From the NCBI RefSeq assembly GCF_002335525.1, contig NZ_BDUF01000018.1:34984-80455 (forward strand): DNA of 45,472 nt. The letters run 5' to 3'. Shown here piece after piece: positions 26,023 through 33,303 of this stretch (the first letter of the stretch is position 1; every line of letters begins with the position of its first letter). The DNA comes from Effusibacillus lacus. Its GTDB lineage: Bacteria; Bacillota; Bacilli; Tumebacillales; Effusibacillaceae. Under the pieces are notes generated by a model. It did no database searches, had not been told where the DNA came from, and worked only from the letters and a program-made list of their open reading frames with translations. A program made the translations under genes and the position numbers.

Positions 26023-27021
26023 TCACTTCTTACGACCAGTTGTTTTTCGAATAACCAACTCCGGTTGAAGCACAATCTGTCTCGGGTGGTCTGGTGAAAA
26101 TCCATGCTCAATCATCTCAATCAGATTCTCCGCAGCGATCTCGCCCATTCGAAACTTATGATGACCTACGCTGGTTAATTGAATGGCATGATGGGAAGCC
26201 ATACTTATATCGTCAATCCCTGCGAGACTGACATCGTCGGGAATCCGGAGACCTAACGACAGAATTGCATCCATACAAGCAAAAGCCATCGCGTCCGTTG
26301 CACATAATATTGCTGTAGGCGGTTGGCTCATATGCATTAATTTGAGCGTTACCTTTTCCACATCAGTGGGATTTGTATCAATCACGTGGAATAATTCCGG
26401 CTGCAAAGAAGTCCCCGCTTCACTTAGAGCTTTTTGTACACCAAGCTTGCGTTCAAAGAAAGTAGAAACATTGGTTTCCCCCGAAATGTAAGCAATTCTT
26501 TGGTGCCCGAGATCCAGGAGATGACGAGTTATGATTTCACCCGCCAATAAATTGTCGAGCACAACATAGTTTCCGCCATCCCGCGGTCGCCTGTTAAACA
26601 TCATGTAGGGAATTTGCGATCTCTTGATTTCCTCAAACATGGGGTCATCAAGTGTAATTGATGACAACAGGATGCCATCCACTTTTTGCCCCCTGAGAGA
26701 ATCAAACACATCCCGTAATTTCATCGCGCCTTCAAAGTAGACTAATGTCTTGAAACCACGGCTGGTTGCCAGATTAATAATGGAATTCGTTGTTTCGACA
26801 AAAAAACCATTGTAAAGAGTACCCGTAATTAAAGCTATCGTTCGCGTACTGTTAGTCACAAGACTTCGAGCAATCAAATTCGGATGATAGCTTAACTCCT
26901 TCATCGCATTCAGAACTTTATTCCTAGTTACCGGTTTGACACTTGCAGGGTTATTAAGCACCCGTGAAACCGTAGATTGAGAAACACCGGCCATTTTTGC
27001 CACATCTTTTGAAGATACCAA
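26023..27021 (-). CDS. LacI family transcriptional regulator
   Basis: A 332-residue repressor. The N-terminal helix-turn-helix and hinge are KDVAKMAGVSQSTVSRVLNN and PNLIARSLVTNSTRTIAL. The effector domain has the periplasmic-binding-like fold, with CATDAMAFACMDAILSLG and DVSLAGIDDIS. The start is a TTG at 27021 with GGGAG and AGG sites upstream; the ATG nearby is out of frame. It is just upstream of the transporter operon, and the same operator occurs in front of both, so it very probably represses both until its inducer binds. LacI proteins rarely control Liv-type transporters. Confidence 0.92.
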   Translation of the reverse strand: MVSSKDVAKMAGVSQSTVSRVLNNPASVKPVTRNKVLNAMKELSYHPNLIARSLVTNSTRTIALITGTLYNGFFVETTNSIINLATSRGFKTLVYFEGAMKLRDVFDSLRGQKVDGILLSSITLDDPMFEEIKRSQIPYMMFNRRPRDGGNYVVLDNLLAGEIITRHLLDLGHQRIAYISGETNVSTFFERKLGVQKALSEAGTSLQPELFHVIDTNPTDVEKVTLKLMHMSQPPTAILCATDAMAFACMDAILSLGLRIPDDVSLAGIDDISMASHHAIQLTSVGHHKFRMGEIAAENLIEMIEHGFSPDHPRQIVLQPELVIRKTTGRKK

Positions 27022-27051
27022 GGCCCATACCTACTCCCTACCACACGGTTA

Positions 27052-27065
27052 TGAATACGTATTCA
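27052..27065. promoter_or_regulatory. LacI-family operator before the regulator gene (autoregulation)
   Basis: TGAATACGTATTCA is a perfect 14-bp palindrome with the central CG typical of LacI operators. It lies 12 bp downstream of a -10 element, where bound repressor would block transcription. The same 14 bases occur at 25958-25971. Confidence 0.85.
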
Positions 27066-27077
27066 AATGCTGCTTCT

Positions 27078-27108
27078 AGTATACAACTTTTTGTCTATAT
27101 CTTGTCAA
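27078..27108 (-). promoter_or_regulatory. Candidate promoter of the LacI-type gene
   Basis: On the minus strand TTGACA (27103-27108) and TATACT (27078-27083) are separated by 19 bp; a 17-bp alternative gives TGTATA. The operator at 27052-27065 overlaps the likely start of transcription. Confidence 0.6.
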
Positions 27109-27161
27109 TAGATATATTATGAAGTTGCCAAAAACAAAAAATACGGTGAATAATTCGAATA

Positions 27162-27236
27162 TTATCTGTCGTTGTTGTTGATGTGTCCTGCTCCGTCAGT
27201 TTCTGATACCCGTGGAGTCGCTATTGTTCTATGCAT
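27162..27236 (-). pseudogene. Truncated 4HBT-type thioesterase start (24 codons)
   Basis: A 24-codon frame begins with an ATG preceded by a perfect AAGGAGG seven bases upstream. Residues 2-21 (HRTIATPRVSETDGAGHINN) match the typical start of hot-dog acyl-CoA thioesterases, where VSETD and GHVNN-like motifs hold active-site residues. The frame then reads NDR and stops, and no continuation is visible in the other frames. It is a remnant or, less likely, a real small peptide. It is read toward the LacI-type gene. Confidence 0.6.
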
Positions 27237-27331
27237 GGTTTGTCCTCCTTGTGGAAGATACAACGTTTGGACTCTTCAAAACAATTATATGGGATAGAGG
27301 GATGGACTTTGGAGGATCTCACTGCCTTGCA

Positions 27332-27383
27332 ATAAAAAAAACAAGACTGTGTACGAGAGCCCCTTTACACAGTCTTGTTTTTG
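27332..27383. terminator. Strong terminator downstream of the small sporulation peptide gene
   Basis: AAACAAGACTGTGTA / TACACAGTCTTGTTT form a perfect 15-bp stem with a short loop, flanked by A-run and T-run, so it can act on both strands. On the minus strand it follows the 32-residue peptide gene. Confidence 0.88.
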
Positions 27384-27419
27384 TTACCCCTTCTCTTCTA
27401 GCACACAGGTACGGTATTA

Positions 27420-27518
27420 CTATACAGTCGTATACCCTGGAACAAGCAGGAAGAAGAGTACGAAAATGATCAGGAACACTACCGCCCAACGAGTATAGAT
27501 GCCGAAACACCCGTCCAT
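27420..27518 (-). CDS. YjcZ-like small sporulation membrane peptide
   Basis: A 32-residue peptide, MDGCFGIYTR followed by a single hydrophobic segment (WAVVFLIIFVLFFLLVPG) and a short polar end. Many spore formers have such YjcZ/SscA-type peptides, with a short glycine-rich start and one membrane helix, and several are made in sporulation. The ATG is preceded by an excellent AAAAGGGGGG site six bases upstream, and a strong terminator follows the stop. The family assignment rests on general pattern, since the sequence is too short for firm homology. Confidence 0.7.
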   Translation of the reverse strand: MDGCFGIYTRWAVVFLIIFVLFFLLVPGYTTV

Positions 27519-27617
27519 GGTCTTCCCCCCTTTTAATCAGATACTTCATAAAACGTGCACAATGAAGTTTCTGAAACGTACAGGAGTCCAATTGTCAAGA
27601 AATTGACGTCTGCCCTA

Positions 27618-27956
27618 TCAGTAATACGGATAATTCGGGAACGGCCTGGCAAGGGCTCCGACTGCAAACCCCAAAGTGAATCCTGCCAATAATCCAAAGG
27701 GAAAAAAGAAAGGTGAAAAAGGTGCAAAGTAAACTTCTCTTGCTTCCGGATCTCGAACTTCTTTATTGTCAGCCGTACTTACCTTCAGATTCTTATTTGC
27801 AGCTGATGCATAACGGGGATTTGTCATCGGCATGAAATAAATCCCGTCCTGGGTAACCTGCTGGATGAGGCCGTAATACCTCTTTCCGTCAACAAGATGA
27901 ACCGTCACGGGTTTGTTCACTAAACCAAGACATTTATGGTATAAAGGATGTGCCAT
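27618..27956 (-). CDS. Small protein with an LSm-like N-terminal segment, probable spore protein
   Basis: A 112-residue protein. The first ~45 residues (MAHPLYHKCLGLVNKPVTVH, then DGKRYYGLIQQVTQDGIYFMP) look like a small beta-barrel of the LSm/SH3 kind. Similar short proteins starting with HPLYHKC-like motifs occur in Bacilli. The middle is polar, and the C-terminus is a hydrophobic glycine/phenylalanine-rich segment (PFGLLAGFTLGFAVGALARP) that may insert in a membrane. AAAGGAGGGG precedes the ATG. A sigma-K-like promoter lies upstream and a spore-type peptide gene downstream, so I infer a late-sporulation role. Function unknown. Confidence 0.75.
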   Translation of the reverse strand: MAHPLYHKCLGLVNKPVTVHLVDGKRYYGLIQQVTQDGIYFMPMTNPRYASAANKNLKVSTADNKEVRDPEAREVYFAPFSPFFFPFGLLAGFTLGFAVGALARPFPNYPYY

Positions 27957-27985
27957 TGTTCCCCTCCTTTCCGGATTTGATAAAA

Positions 27986-28013
27986 TACCCTATGTAAATG
28001 CCTGTAAGTTTGT
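27986..28013 (-). promoter_or_regulatory. Candidate sigma-K promoter
   Basis: Minus-strand CATAGGGTA (27986-27994) fits the sigma-K -10 pattern CATA-N3-TA, with AC at 28012-28013 as the -35 element 17 bases upstream. It lies 30 bases before the gene starting at 27956. The -35 element is only two bases, so this is suggestive. Confidence 0.4.
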
Positions 28014-28053
28014 CGCGGCAAATGACAGTAGGCAACTGTCACATATTTTTGTC

Positions 28054-28092
28054 ACAAAAAAAGACTGCGCAAGAGAACCTCTTGCCACAGTC
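28054..28092 (-). terminator. Terminator of the paaABCD-aldehyde dehydrogenase unit
   Basis: On the minus strand a stem of about 13 bp (AGACTG..GCAAGAG / CTCTTGC..CAGTCT, one bulge) with loop GTT is followed by seven T. It begins 14 bp past the aldehyde dehydrogenase stop and closes the left end of the phenylacetate cluster. Confidence 0.88.
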
Positions 28093-28106
28093 TGCTCGTG
28101 ATATAG

Positions 28107-29549
28107 TCAAAGTCCGAACGAAACAAACTTGGTTTCCAGAAAACCTTCCATTGCGTAATAACCGCCTTCGCGTCCGATTCCGCTTTCCTTGAAACCGCCG
28201 AACGGAGCCTGGGTCTGGGTTGGGGAACCGTCATTGATTCCGACAATACCGTACTCCAAGGCTTCCGCCATACGGAAACAGCGGCTGTTGTTTTCGGTGT
28301 ATACGTATGAGGCCAAACCGTAAGTCGTGTCATTGGCCATTTCTACAACATCCGCTTCCTCCTTGAATGGAATGACTGGCACCACCGGACCAAAAGTTTC
28401 TTCGCAGGAAATTTTCATATCTTTCGTCACGCCGGAAATCACAGTTGGCTGGATAAAGAATCCTTTGCTGTACTCCCCGTCGGTCAACCGGTTTCCACCA
28501 TAAAGAACACTTGCCCCTTTGGCTTTTGCATCTTCTATATGATCCAACACTTTCCTGAGGGCCTGTTCGTTAATCAACGGACCGATTTCCGTATCTTTGT
28601 TTCTTCCGTCTCCCACTTTCGTCTTCTTCAAACGCTCGATCAGCTTTTCGCTGAAGGAGTCAAGAACGGACTCCTGCACATACAGACGGTTCGTGCATAT
28701 GCACATTTGTCCCGCATTGCGGTATTTGCTCTCGAACAACCCTTCCACAGCCGCGTCAAGATTCGCATCCTCAAACACGATAAACGGAGCGTGTCCCCCC
28801 AATTCCAGACTTACCCGCTTGACCTGCCTGGCTGCCCCTTCCATCAGCAGTTTCCCGACACGGGTGGATCCGGTAAAGGCGATTTTTCTTACTTTCGGAT
28901 TGTTGATGAACTCCTGGCCGACAAGCTCCGGTTTGCCCACTACCAGGTTCACCACACCCTTCGGAAAACCGGCCTGTTCAATCAATTCGAACAAACGAAT
29001 GGAGCTTAAGGGTGTGCATTCCGCAGGTTTCAAAACCACGGTACACCCGGCAGCCAAAGCGGGGGCGATCTTTCGGGCCACCATGTTAACCGGAAAATTC
29101 CAGGGTGTTATGGCAGCCACCACACCGACCGGCTGATGGATCACCAGGATTCGTTTGTTGGGGACCGAAGTGGGAACCGTATCCCCATATACCCGTTTGG
29201 CCTCTTCCGCATACCACATGAAGTTGTCTGCCGCTCCCAGCACCTCTCCCTTCGCTTCGCGCAGAGGTTTGCCCATCTCTGCCGAGATGATGCCGGCCAA
29301 CTCGTCCCGGGAATTTCGAACCAGTTCATATAGATTATACAAATATCTGGAACGCTCTCGGGCGGTCAATTTGGACCAGCTTTTGAACGCTTCATGTGCC
29401 GCGTCGATAGCCTTCGCCGCTTCACGACCGTCACCGTAGCTGACAACTCCCACACTTTCACCCGTTGCCGGGTTGGTTATTTCAAGCGTTTCCCCGCTTT
29501 CTGCAGCTATCCATTCCCCGTTTATGAACATCGATTTCTGATCCGTCAT
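28107..29549 (-). CDS. Aldehyde dehydrogenase, succinate-semialdehyde dehydrogenase-like; possible paa ring-cleavage aldehyde dehydrogenase
   Basis: A 480-residue aldehyde dehydrogenase similar to GabD. Catalytic Cys283 is in NAGQMCICTNRLYVQ, with Cys285 two residues on as in enzymes with a redox-switched loop; Glu249 is in VSLELGGHAPFIV. It ends the paaABCD unit, 47 bp after paaD. In E. coli the ring-opened aldehyde of phenylacetate breakdown is oxidised by the aldehyde dehydrogenase domain of PaaZ. No paaZ is present here, so this enzyme may take that role. That is inference from position; the sequence alone says semialdehyde dehydrogenase. GGGGTG precedes the ATG. Confidence 0.85.
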   Translation of the reverse strand: MTDQKSMFINGEWIAAESGETLEITNPATGESVGVVSYGDGREAAKAIDAAHEAFKSWSKLTARERSRYLYNLYELVRNSRDELAGIISAEMGKPLREAKGEVLGAADNFMWYAEEAKRVYGDTVPTSVPNKRILVIHQPVGVVAAITPWNFPVNMVARKIAPALAAGCTVVLKPAECTPLSSIRLFELIEQAGFPKGVVNLVVGKPELVGQEFINNPKVRKIAFTGSTRVGKLLMEGAARQVKRVSLELGGHAPFIVFEDANLDAAVEGLFESKYRNAGQMCICTNRLYVQESVLDSFSEKLIERLKKTKVGDGRNKDTEIGPLINEQALRKVLDHIEDAKAKGASVLYGGNRLTDGEYSKGFFIQPTVISGVTKDMKISCEETFGPVVPVIPFKEEADVVEMANDTTYGLASYVYTENNSRCFRMAEALEYGIVGINDGSPTQTQAPFGGFKESGIGREGGYYAMEGFLETKFVSFGL

Positions 29550-29596
29550 GTATACACCCCTGATATATAAGGAATCTTGACAGTTTACGATGCTGT

Positions 29597-30082
29597 TCAG
29601 TAGATCGGTTTCAATGCCTCAAACGGATTCCTGCAATCTCTGCAATAGGCAATACTCCGACATGCTGCAGGACCGAACAAGTTGTCCAGCGTCGTATCTC
29701 TCGATCCGCAATAAGGACAGGCAATTTCCCAATGATCCTCCGGTTTGCCGGGCGGCGGCGCGATTCCAAACTGCCTCAGCTTTTCCCGGCCCGTTTCGCT
29801 AATCCGCTCGGAAGTCCAAGCCGGTTCAAAGACGAGTTCCACCTGCACGTTGGTCACGCCAGGCAGGGCGGACAACTGATCGACAATGTTTTGTTCAATG
29901 ATCTTTAACGCGGGGCACCCGACAAATGTCGGCATGAATTCAATGACAACATGGCTTTCCTCAACGAGCACGCGATGAATCATGCCCATTTCCACTACGC
30001 TGATGCTCGGGATTTCAGGGTCCTTTACGTTTTCAAGCTGTTTCCACACTTCCCCCTCAATCGTCCCAACAACAGTTGTCAT
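29597..30082 (-). CDS. paaD: Phenylacetyl-CoA 1,2-epoxidase system protein PaaD
   Basis: A 161-residue PaaD. The N-terminal MIP18/DUF59 domain has DPEIPSISVVEMG (residues 21-33) and the conserved cysteine motif PTFVGCPA (Cys56). The C-terminal zinc-ribbon-like tail has Cys122, Cys125, Cys141, Cys147 and Cys150. PaaD is thought to help mature the metal or Fe-S centres of the epoxidase. The frame starts with TTG at 30106, but the ATG at 30082 has GGGGG about seven bases upstream and leaves a normal 17-bp gap after paaC. Confidence 0.92.
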   Translation of the reverse strand: MTTVVGTIEGEVWKQLENVKDPEIPSISVVEMGMIHRVLVEESHVVIEFMPTFVGCPALKIIEQNIVDQLSALPGVTNVQVELVFEPAWTSERISETGREKLRQFGIAPPPGKPEDHWEIACPYCGSRDTTLDNLFGPAACRSIAYCRDCRNPFEALKPIY

Positions 30083-30099
30083 TTTCAGGCCCCCTTTTG

Positions 30100-30930
30100 T
30101 TACCAATTTGCGGCCGGAGCCAGGCGATATACTTCGGCCAGCTCCGCCAGTGCGGATTTCAGATCATCCGTGTGTTGTCCCGCCCGTCCATTAAGTTGGC
30201 CCTGCTGCGGATTCCCCGGCCATGGAACAGAGTTTGCCTCAAACGCCCGTTTGACCTTTTCCGTCCAACGTTCCGCCAGCAAGGCCCCGTCTTCAATCAG
30301 ACCAAAATTGACAATTGCTTGGCCATAGGGCCCCAGATCAAACAGTCCCCCCGCGTCGGTCCAAACTCTTTCCACTCCTGCCATTATGCGCTGGCGAGCT
30401 TCTTCGGTGCTGTTGGCCAACTGAGAGAACCAGGTTTGCCAGTGCAGCAGGTGATAACGCTGTTCCGGCCTCATTTTTCTTGCCAATTGGGCAAGAGGTG
30501 CAAACGAGGAGCGGGTCAGCGATTCAAGCCGCTCCTGCTTGAAGATTTCATAGACATATTGCCGTACAACCGTATAGCCCCAATCGTACCGGGGGTTATT
30601 CAGATAATGTCCGGTCCCGTTCGGGCGCTCAACCAGAATGGCGTTGCGAAGCCGGTTCGCTTCGCGCAGATGGGCAAGATCATCGGCTTTTCCTTCCCCA
30701 AGTCCTTCCAATAATCCGTAAAAAGCGGCGGCGTGCCCCATGGTATCCTGTGTGATCGAAGAGAACGCCACATCCTCTTCCACATGGGGAGCCAGCCCTA
30801 ACCACTCGGATCCCCGAAAACTCAATACCAAATCGTCGTCAGCAAGCTGATAGAGCAGTTCTGTCAGCGCGGTCCTGTATTCCGGATTCGCCTTCGCTTG
30901 TTCAACGGTTTCCAAACGGTTCGCAGTCAT
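30100..30930 (-). CDS. paaC: Phenylacetyl-CoA 1,2-epoxidase structural subunit PaaC
   Basis: A 276-residue ferritin-like PaaC, the structural partner of the catalytic PaaA. Features include ALTELLYQLADDDLVLSFRG, then SEWLGLAPHVEEDVAFSSI and QDTMGHAAAFYGLLE, and the C-terminal GLIEDGALLAERW. The open frame continues 53 codons upstream across paaB, but the ATG at 30930 has a strong AAGGAGGGG site and leaves a 16-bp gap after paaB. It is a little longer than the E. coli protein. Confidence 0.94.
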   Translation of the reverse strand: MTANRLETVEQAKANPEYRTALTELLYQLADDDLVLSFRGSEWLGLAPHVEEDVAFSSITQDTMGHAAAFYGLLEGLGEGKADDLAHLREANRLRNAILVERPNGTGHYLNNPRYDWGYTVVRQYVYEIFKQERLESLTRSSFAPLAQLARKMRPEQRYHLLHWQTWFSQLANSTEEARQRIMAGVERVWTDAGGLFDLGPYGQAIVNFGLIEDGALLAERWTEKVKRAFEANSVPWPGNPQQGQLNGRAGQHTDDLKSALAELAEVYRLAPAANW

Positions 30931-30946
30931 CTGCAGCCCCTCCTTC

Positions 30947-31273
30947 CTACTTGTTTGCAGCTTGTTTCTTTTCGTATTGTTCTTTGTGATGGCGCCATCT
31001 TGCCTGCAATTCCGCATACCCCTTGGTCGTGCGGTAGTCTTTGTTGTCCATCCGTTCCAGCGCCCAGCGTTCTTCTGACGGCAGCACATGCATGTCTTCC
31101 CGTTTTACGACCATAATGTTGTAGCATGTATCCCGGCGCAGGAAATTCTCCCTCGCCATTGCCAAAGCCACTTCATGATTGGGTGCAAGCAAACTGTACT
31201 GCTGAACAAACTGGCTGGTTGGAGTCTTCTGACTAAACACCTCAAAGACCGCAAAGTCTTTATTGTCCGCCAT
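30947..31273 (-). CDS. paaB: Phenylacetyl-CoA 1,2-epoxidase subunit PaaB
   Basis: A 108-residue PaaB with the family pattern FAVFEVFSQKTPTSQFVQQY at the N-terminus, then ARENFLRRDTCYNIMVVKRE. PaaB bridges PaaAC heterodimers in the epoxidase complex. It lies 12 bp after paaA. The last ~15 residues are lysine-rich. Confidence 0.94.
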   Translation of the reverse strand: MADNKDFAVFEVFSQKTPTSQFVQQYSLLAPNHEVALAMARENFLRRDTCYNIMVVKREDMHVLPSEERWALERMDNKDYRTTKGYAELQARWRHHKEQYEKKQAANK

Positions 31274-31285
31274 TTTGTTTCCCCC

Positions 31286-32251
31286 TTACCCGGCTGTCCG
31301 TTGATTGTGCAGCAAAGCGTCTCTGACCCATTTGTTGTCGTCATAAGACACTTTGCGCAATTTCAATCTTTCTTGTGTTTTCGGACCCTGGCCCCGAATG
31401 ATCCGCTTCAGTTCATTCCAGTCCGGCTGCTGGTAGACCCAGCGTCCTTCCGCCTCGTCATAACGGAGAGTTTCATCAGGAATCGTCAAACCGATGTGCC
31501 AAATATGCGGAATGTATTTACTGAAGAATATTTGACGCAGCTCTTCGTTGGTCTTGGTGCGGATCTTGTATTTTAGATTGATGTTCTGGTTGCTGGCCAT
31601 TTTGTCCTCAGGAGGACCAAAGAACATCACCAGTGAAGGCCACCAGCGGGTAAGCGCATCCTGCAGCATTCGCCGCTGTTCTTTCGTCCCTTCGGCCAGT
31701 GCCAGCACGATGCTCTCTCCGTGCTGCATGTGAAATTTTTCCTCTGCGGTGATCCGCTGCAGCACACGCTGGTAAGGTGCATAGGAAGTCTCCAGCAGCA
31801 TGGTCTGGGTCACAATCGCAGCCCCGTCCACAAGCCATCCGATCACCCCGGCATCCGACCATTCGGGAGCCGGCATATGGAATACATTATGGAATTTCAA
31901 ATCGCCATTGAACAGGTCGTTAATAAAATCTTCCCGTGTCTTGCCAAGCGGAGCCGCCAGATCTTCAGCGACACGGAGAAGCAGTTGTCCGTGTCCCATT
32001 TCATCCTGCACTTTGGCCATGATGGCCAACTTGCGATGCAAAGTCGGAGCCTTTGGCACCCATTCCTTTTCCGGCAGCGCCCCCATGATTTCGCTAATGC
32101 CGTGCATCGCAATCAGCTTTATCAACTGTTTGCGATAATCATCCGGCATCCAGTCATCCGCCTCGATCTTCTCCCCCCGTTCAATCCGTTCCAGGAACTG
32201 CTGGAGCTTCTCGCTCTCCTGATCCTTTTCCAACACAACTTGATTGCTCAT
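31286..32251 (-). CDS. paaA: Phenylacetyl-CoA 1,2-epoxidase catalytic subunit PaaA
   Basis: A 321-residue di-iron monooxygenase subunit that forms ring-1,2-epoxyphenylacetyl-CoA. The iron-ligand helices are visible as AKVQDEMGHGQLLLRVAEDL and ITAEEKFHMQHGES, with TQTMLLETSYAPYQRVLQ between. The C-terminus DETLRYDEAEGRWVYQQPDW matches PaaA. It is the first gene of the paaABCD unit and has its own promoter. GGGGAGG precedes the ATG. Confidence 0.96.
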   Translation of the reverse strand: MSNQVVLEKDQESEKLQQFLERIERGEKIEADDWMPDDYRKQLIKLIAMHGISEIMGALPEKEWVPKAPTLHRKLAIMAKVQDEMGHGQLLLRVAEDLAAPLGKTREDFINDLFNGDLKFHNVFHMPAPEWSDAGVIGWLVDGAAIVTQTMLLETSYAPYQRVLQRITAEEKFHMQHGESIVLALAEGTKEQRRMLQDALTRWWPSLVMFFGPPEDKMASNQNINLKYKIRTKTNEELRQIFFSKYIPHIWHIGLTIPDETLRYDEAEGRWVYQQPDWNELKRIIRGQGPKTQERLKLRKVSYDDNKWVRDALLHNQRTAG

Positions 32252-32288
32252 ACGAATCCTCCCCTCATGCCTTATAATTTCACTTTGA

Positions 32289-32340
32289 TTATATAACGTT
32301 TATCTAACGATATATTATCATATCGTAATATAACATTCAA
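32289..32340 (-). promoter_or_regulatory. paaA promoter and palindromic operator
   Basis: On the minus strand TTGAAT (32335-32340) and TAATAT (32312-32317) are 17 bp apart. A perfect inverted repeat ACGATAT-N6-ATATCGT (32307-32326) covers the -10 element. TTATATAACGTT (32289-32300) lies just downstream and recurs exactly at 45280-45291. A repressor, probably PaaX, could bind here. Confidence 0.72.
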
Positions 32341-32390
32341 TAAGAATTTTTAGATTTTTTTGTTATATTATTTCTCTTTCTCCTTAGTTG

Positions 32391-33233
32391 TTACTGGTCT
32401 GTCTGAACATTCATTCTTGCCATTTCGCTCAATTCCATTGTCATGTTCTTCAGCAATTGAATGACCGATGTCAGTTCCTGGACACCCGTCGCCTGTTGGA
32501 CGGTGAAATTCAAAGTCCTTTCCATTTCCTTCACCACAACGGAAATCTGTTGGTTCATCTCTTCCAATTGCTTTGTAATATTCTTGGTGGTTATCGCTGT
32601 TGAATCGGACAACCGGCGGATTTCTTCGGCAACGATTGAGAATCCCCGTCCATGTACACCGGCACGGGCCGATTCAATGGATGCGTTGAGGCCAAGAATA
32701 TTGATTTTCGTGGCAATATTTTTGATTGATTCGCTCATTCTTGAGGTTTCGTCGATTCCGGTTTGCACCTGAGTGGCGGATGCATTTACTTCCTGGCTTA
32801 CAGCAGCCAACTCAGAAGAACTTTTGGCAAGGATCTCAGCGTTTCCCGCAATATTGCCGACAGCCTCCGCAAGTTCTTCTGCCATTTGGCGGATTCGGTC
32901 TTCACGGTCGGTTGACATTCCGGTTGACAGGCACCCCACTACCTCCCCGTTGTCAGCGATGGGAAACCCTGCGGCAATATATGGAACTCCGTAGACTTCC
33001 CTCGGCACCACCCGGATCACTTTTCGTTTCTCATGAAGCGCAGTATGGTTGATGCTCCCCGGTCGTAAGGGGTCCCCCGGCTTTATCTCGAGATTGAGTG
33101 TTTTGGCCGGATAATAAGCCAGGAATTTCTCCATATCCGTGATCCCGATCATGCAATCGGTGATCAGCCCCTTATTTAATATGGGCGCTACCTGTAACAG
33201 ACTCTTTAGAATCTCCGACAATCTTGCCCACAT
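32391..33233 (-). CDS. Soluble chemoreceptor-like protein in the phenylacetate cluster
   Basis: A 280-residue protein related to the one at 15315 from end to end. It has no membrane segment. The N-terminal domain has YYPAKTLNLEIKPGD and PREVYGVPYIAAGFPI, aligning with [14 protein letters not shown] and [15 protein letters not shown] of the other. The signalling tip [20 protein letters not shown] is followed by FSIVAEEIRRLSD. It lies 70 bp after the Liv binding-protein gene, with a hairpin between, and upstream of paaA. The ATG at 33233 lacks a well-spaced ribosome site; a TTG at 33221 has one and could be the true start. It may link phenylacetate-related sensing to chemotaxis. Confidence 0.85.
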   Translation of the reverse strand: MWARLSEILKSLLQVAPILNKGLITDCMIGITDMEKFLAYYPAKTLNLEIKPGDPLRPGSINHTALHEKRKVIRVVPREVYGVPYIAAGFPIADNGEVVGCLSTGMSTDREDRIRQMAEELAEAVGNIAGNAEILAKSSSELAAVSQEVNASATQVQTGIDETSRMSESIKNIATKINILGLNASIESARAGVHGRGFSIVAEEIRRLSDSTAITTKNITKQLEEMNQQISVVVKEMERTLNFTVQQATGVQELTSVIQLLKNMTMELSEMARMNVQTDQ

Positions 33234-33253
33234 CCTTTCAGATCGACATGCAA

Positions 33254-33275
33254 ACAGGGAGCCAATGCTCCCTGT
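33254..33275 (-). terminator. Hairpin after the second binding-protein gene
   Basis: ACAGGGAGC / GCTCCCTGT form a perfect 9-bp stem with a 4-base loop, 28 bp past the stop at 33304. Only TTTG follows on the minus strand, so it may attenuate rather than fully stop transcription into the chemoreceptor-like gene. Confidence 0.6.
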
Positions 33276-33303
33276 CAGCTCAAATTGCGCTCCTTGGGAT
33301 TCC

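Noticed and set aside
27212-27469. 85-codon plus-strand frame
   Set aside because: It runs through the bidirectional terminator at 27332-27383 and has no ribosome site; the minus-strand remnant and peptide explain the region better.
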